Part shown: in pieces, positions 62,456 to 64,000 of the stretch | Layout: every line of letters begins with the position of its first letter | How positions within the stretch are numbered: the stretch's first letter is position 1 | Source: Sepiola atlantica | Lineage: Eukaryota > Mollusca > Cephalopoda > Sepiida > Sepiolidae | Direction: 5' to 3' | Assembly: GCA_963556195.1 (NCBI GenBank) | Contig: CAUVYP010000244.1 | Coordinates: 2,046,001 to 2,110,000, forward strand | Length of the DNA stretch: 64,000 nt | Made by a program: the position numbers and the translations under genes | Notes under the pieces: generated by a model | Database searches by the model: none | What the model saw: the letters and a program-made list of their open reading frames with translations, nothing else | What the model was told of the DNA's origin: nothing

Positions 62456-64000
62456 TTAGCGCGTTTTAAAGTTGATATCGCTTTTGTTTATAACTTCCAC
62501 ATTTATTCGAATTGTGCAACGAAACGTTGCAGACAGTCGCGGAGACACATTTTCTACTGAAGTACCAAGTTTCAGAAGTGCAGCTCTTGTACTGCCGGAG
62601 ATATGTCGATACAAACTGAATACGCAAAACATCAACAAAATTTAGCGCGTTTTAAAGTTGATATCGCTTTTGTTTATAACTTCCACATTTATTCGAATTG
62701 TGCAACGAAACTTTGCAGACAGTCTCGAATAGGCCTTTTCTACTAAGGTACCAAGTTTCAGAAGTGCAGCTCTTGTACTGCCGGAGATATGTCGATACGA
62801 ACTGAATACGCAAAACATCAACAAAATTTAGCGCGTTTTAAAGTTGATATCGCTTTTGTTTATAACTTCCACATTTATTCGAATTGTGCAACGAAACTTT
62901 CCAGACAGTCTCGAATAGGCCTTTTCTACTGAAGTACCAAGTTTCAGATATGCAGCTCTTGTACTGCCGGAGATATGTCGATACAATCTGAATACGCAAA
63001 ACATCAACACAATTTAGCGCGTTTTAAAGTTGATATCGCTTTTGTTTATAACTTCCACATTTATTCGAATTGTGCCACGAAACTTTGCAGACAGTCGCGG
63101 AGACACATTTTACTACTGAAGTACCAAGTTTCAGAAGTGCAGCTCTTGTACTGCCGGAGACATGTCGATACAAACTGAATACGCAAAACATCACCAAAAT
63201 TTAGCGCGTTTTAAAGTTGATATCGCTTTTGTTTATAACTTCCACATTTATTCGAATTGTGCCACGAAACGTTGCAGACAGTCGCGGAGACACATTTTCT
63301 ACTGAAGTACCAAGTTTCAGAAGTGCAGCTCTTGTACTGACGGAGATATGTCGATACAAACTGAATACGCAAAACATCAACAAAATTTAGCGCGTTTTAA
63401 AGTTGATATCGCTTTTGTTTATAACTTCCACATTTATTCGAATTGTGCAACGAAACTTTGCAGACAGTCTCGAATAGGCCTTTTCTACTGAGGTACCAAG
63501 TTTCAGAAGTGCAGCTCTTGTACTGCCGGAGATATGTCGATACAAACTGAATACGCAAAACATCAACAAAATTTAGCGCGTTTTAAAGTTGATATCGCTT
63601 TTGTTTATAACTTCCACATTTATTCGAATTGTGCAACGAAACTTTGCAGACAGTCTCGAATAGGCCTTTTCTACTGAAGTACCAAGTTTCAGAAGTGCAG
63701 CTCTTGTACTGCCGGAGATATGTCGATACAAACTGAATACGCAAAACATCAACAAAATTTAGCGCGTTTTAAAGTTGATATCGCTTTTGTTTATAACTTC
63801 CACATTTATTCGAATTGTGCCACGAAACTTTGCAGACAGTCGCGGAGACACATTTTCTACTGAAGTACCAAGTTTCAGAAGTGCAGCTCTTGTACTGCCG
63901 GAGATATGTCGATACAAACTGAATACGCAAAACATCAACAAAATTTAGCGCGTTTTAAAGTTAATATCGCTTTTGTTTATAACTTCCACATTTATTCGAA
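62456..64000 (+). repeat. 11-monomer repeat copy 2, cut by the window end
   Basis: Eight monomers and part of a ninth match copy 1 in order. Private changes include ctactaaggtacc near 62742, gatacaatctg near 62982, a second caccaaaattt near 63193 and gccacgaaacg near 63260. At the full period the copy would end near 64502, outside the window. Confidence 0.85.

Larger units (their letters stand above)
1..64000 (+). repeat. 186-bp tandem satellite array (whole window)
   Basis: Every part of the window is a copy of one 186-bp monomer, recognisable by tttagcgcgttttaaagttg at its start and by ccggagatatgtcgatacaa near its end. About 344 monomers lie head to tail on the plus strand, except for one inverted stretch near 6.1-6.4 kb. 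Spacing is exactly 186 bp apart from thirteen 187-bp monomers, one inversion-insertion monomer (472 bp) and whole-monomer gains or losses. Most monomers differ at only a few positions. No unique DNA interrupts the array and both window ends fall inside monomers. Long arrays of near-nucleosome-length units are typical of eukaryotic centromeric or pericentromeric heterochromatin; that placement is inferred, since no flanking chromosome sequence is visible. The monomer does not match any satellite family I can name. Confidence 0.98.

Noticed and set aside
34..63941. Hundreds of 60-residue minus-strand frames as real genes or a polyprotein-like gene
   Set aside because: They are shadows of the 186-bp period. 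Changes are mainly amino-acid altering, the start ATG is missing in one class, stops and 1-bp insertions are freely copied, and there is no recognisable domain or promoter.
1..64000. CRISPR array
   Set aside because: The repeats are 186 bp, contiguous and lack unique spacers.

Overview
The whole 64 kb window is one uninterrupted tandem satellite array. The repeat unit is a 186-bp monomer, about 344 copies head to tail. I found no unique sequence, transposon, RNA gene, CRISPR array or credible protein-coding gene. Both window ends lie inside monomers, so the array continues on both sides. The monomer consensus is about 38% GC, and its CpG content is at or above expectation (9 CpG per 186 bp, roughly 6.6 expected from base composition). 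A long homogeneous array of near-nucleosome-length units with nested higher-order repeats (HORs) points to eukaryotic heterochromatin, centromeric or pericentromeric. The lack of CpG decay fits an invertebrate or another lineage without heavy CpG methylation of this DNA. The species cannot be named from the sequence.

Layout. (1) 34-7573: a 28-monomer period (5208 bp). The second copy is interrupted by a 320-bp inverted segment at 6086-6405, whose donor is visible at 3120-3439. (2) 6458-20407: a larger unit of 41 monomers in one comparison and 46 in the other (7626 or 8556 bp). It contains a 5-monomer tandem duplication, and the second copy carries a 5-monomer insertion. (3) 20408-22453: a short mosaic of the same monomer types. 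(4) 22454-37519: a 23-monomer period (4278 bp); the second copy is swollen by about 25 extra monomers at 28778-34171. (5) 37520-39751: a 9-monomer (1674 bp) duplication. (6) 39752-60780: four copies of a 30-monomer unit (5583 bp), with one 1303-bp deletion across the boundary of copies 1 and 2. Copies 3 and 4 look identical. (7) 60409-64000: an 11-monomer (2047 bp) duplication running off the window.

Monomers differ mainly in a window of about 17 bp that exists in three discrete forms (A, B, C), plus scattered marker substitutions and two kinds of 1-bp insertion giving thirteen 187-bp monomers. These markers allow the copying history to be read: unequal exchange in monomer register, local cassette expansion, and one fold-back style inverted copy. 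Because 186 is divisible by 3, nearly every monomer carries the same 60-codon minus-strand open frame. I judge this to be a by-product of homogenisation, not a gene. The most notable items are the inverted copy with its identifiable donor, the very large nested HORs, and two monomer variants that each create a perfect short dyad.
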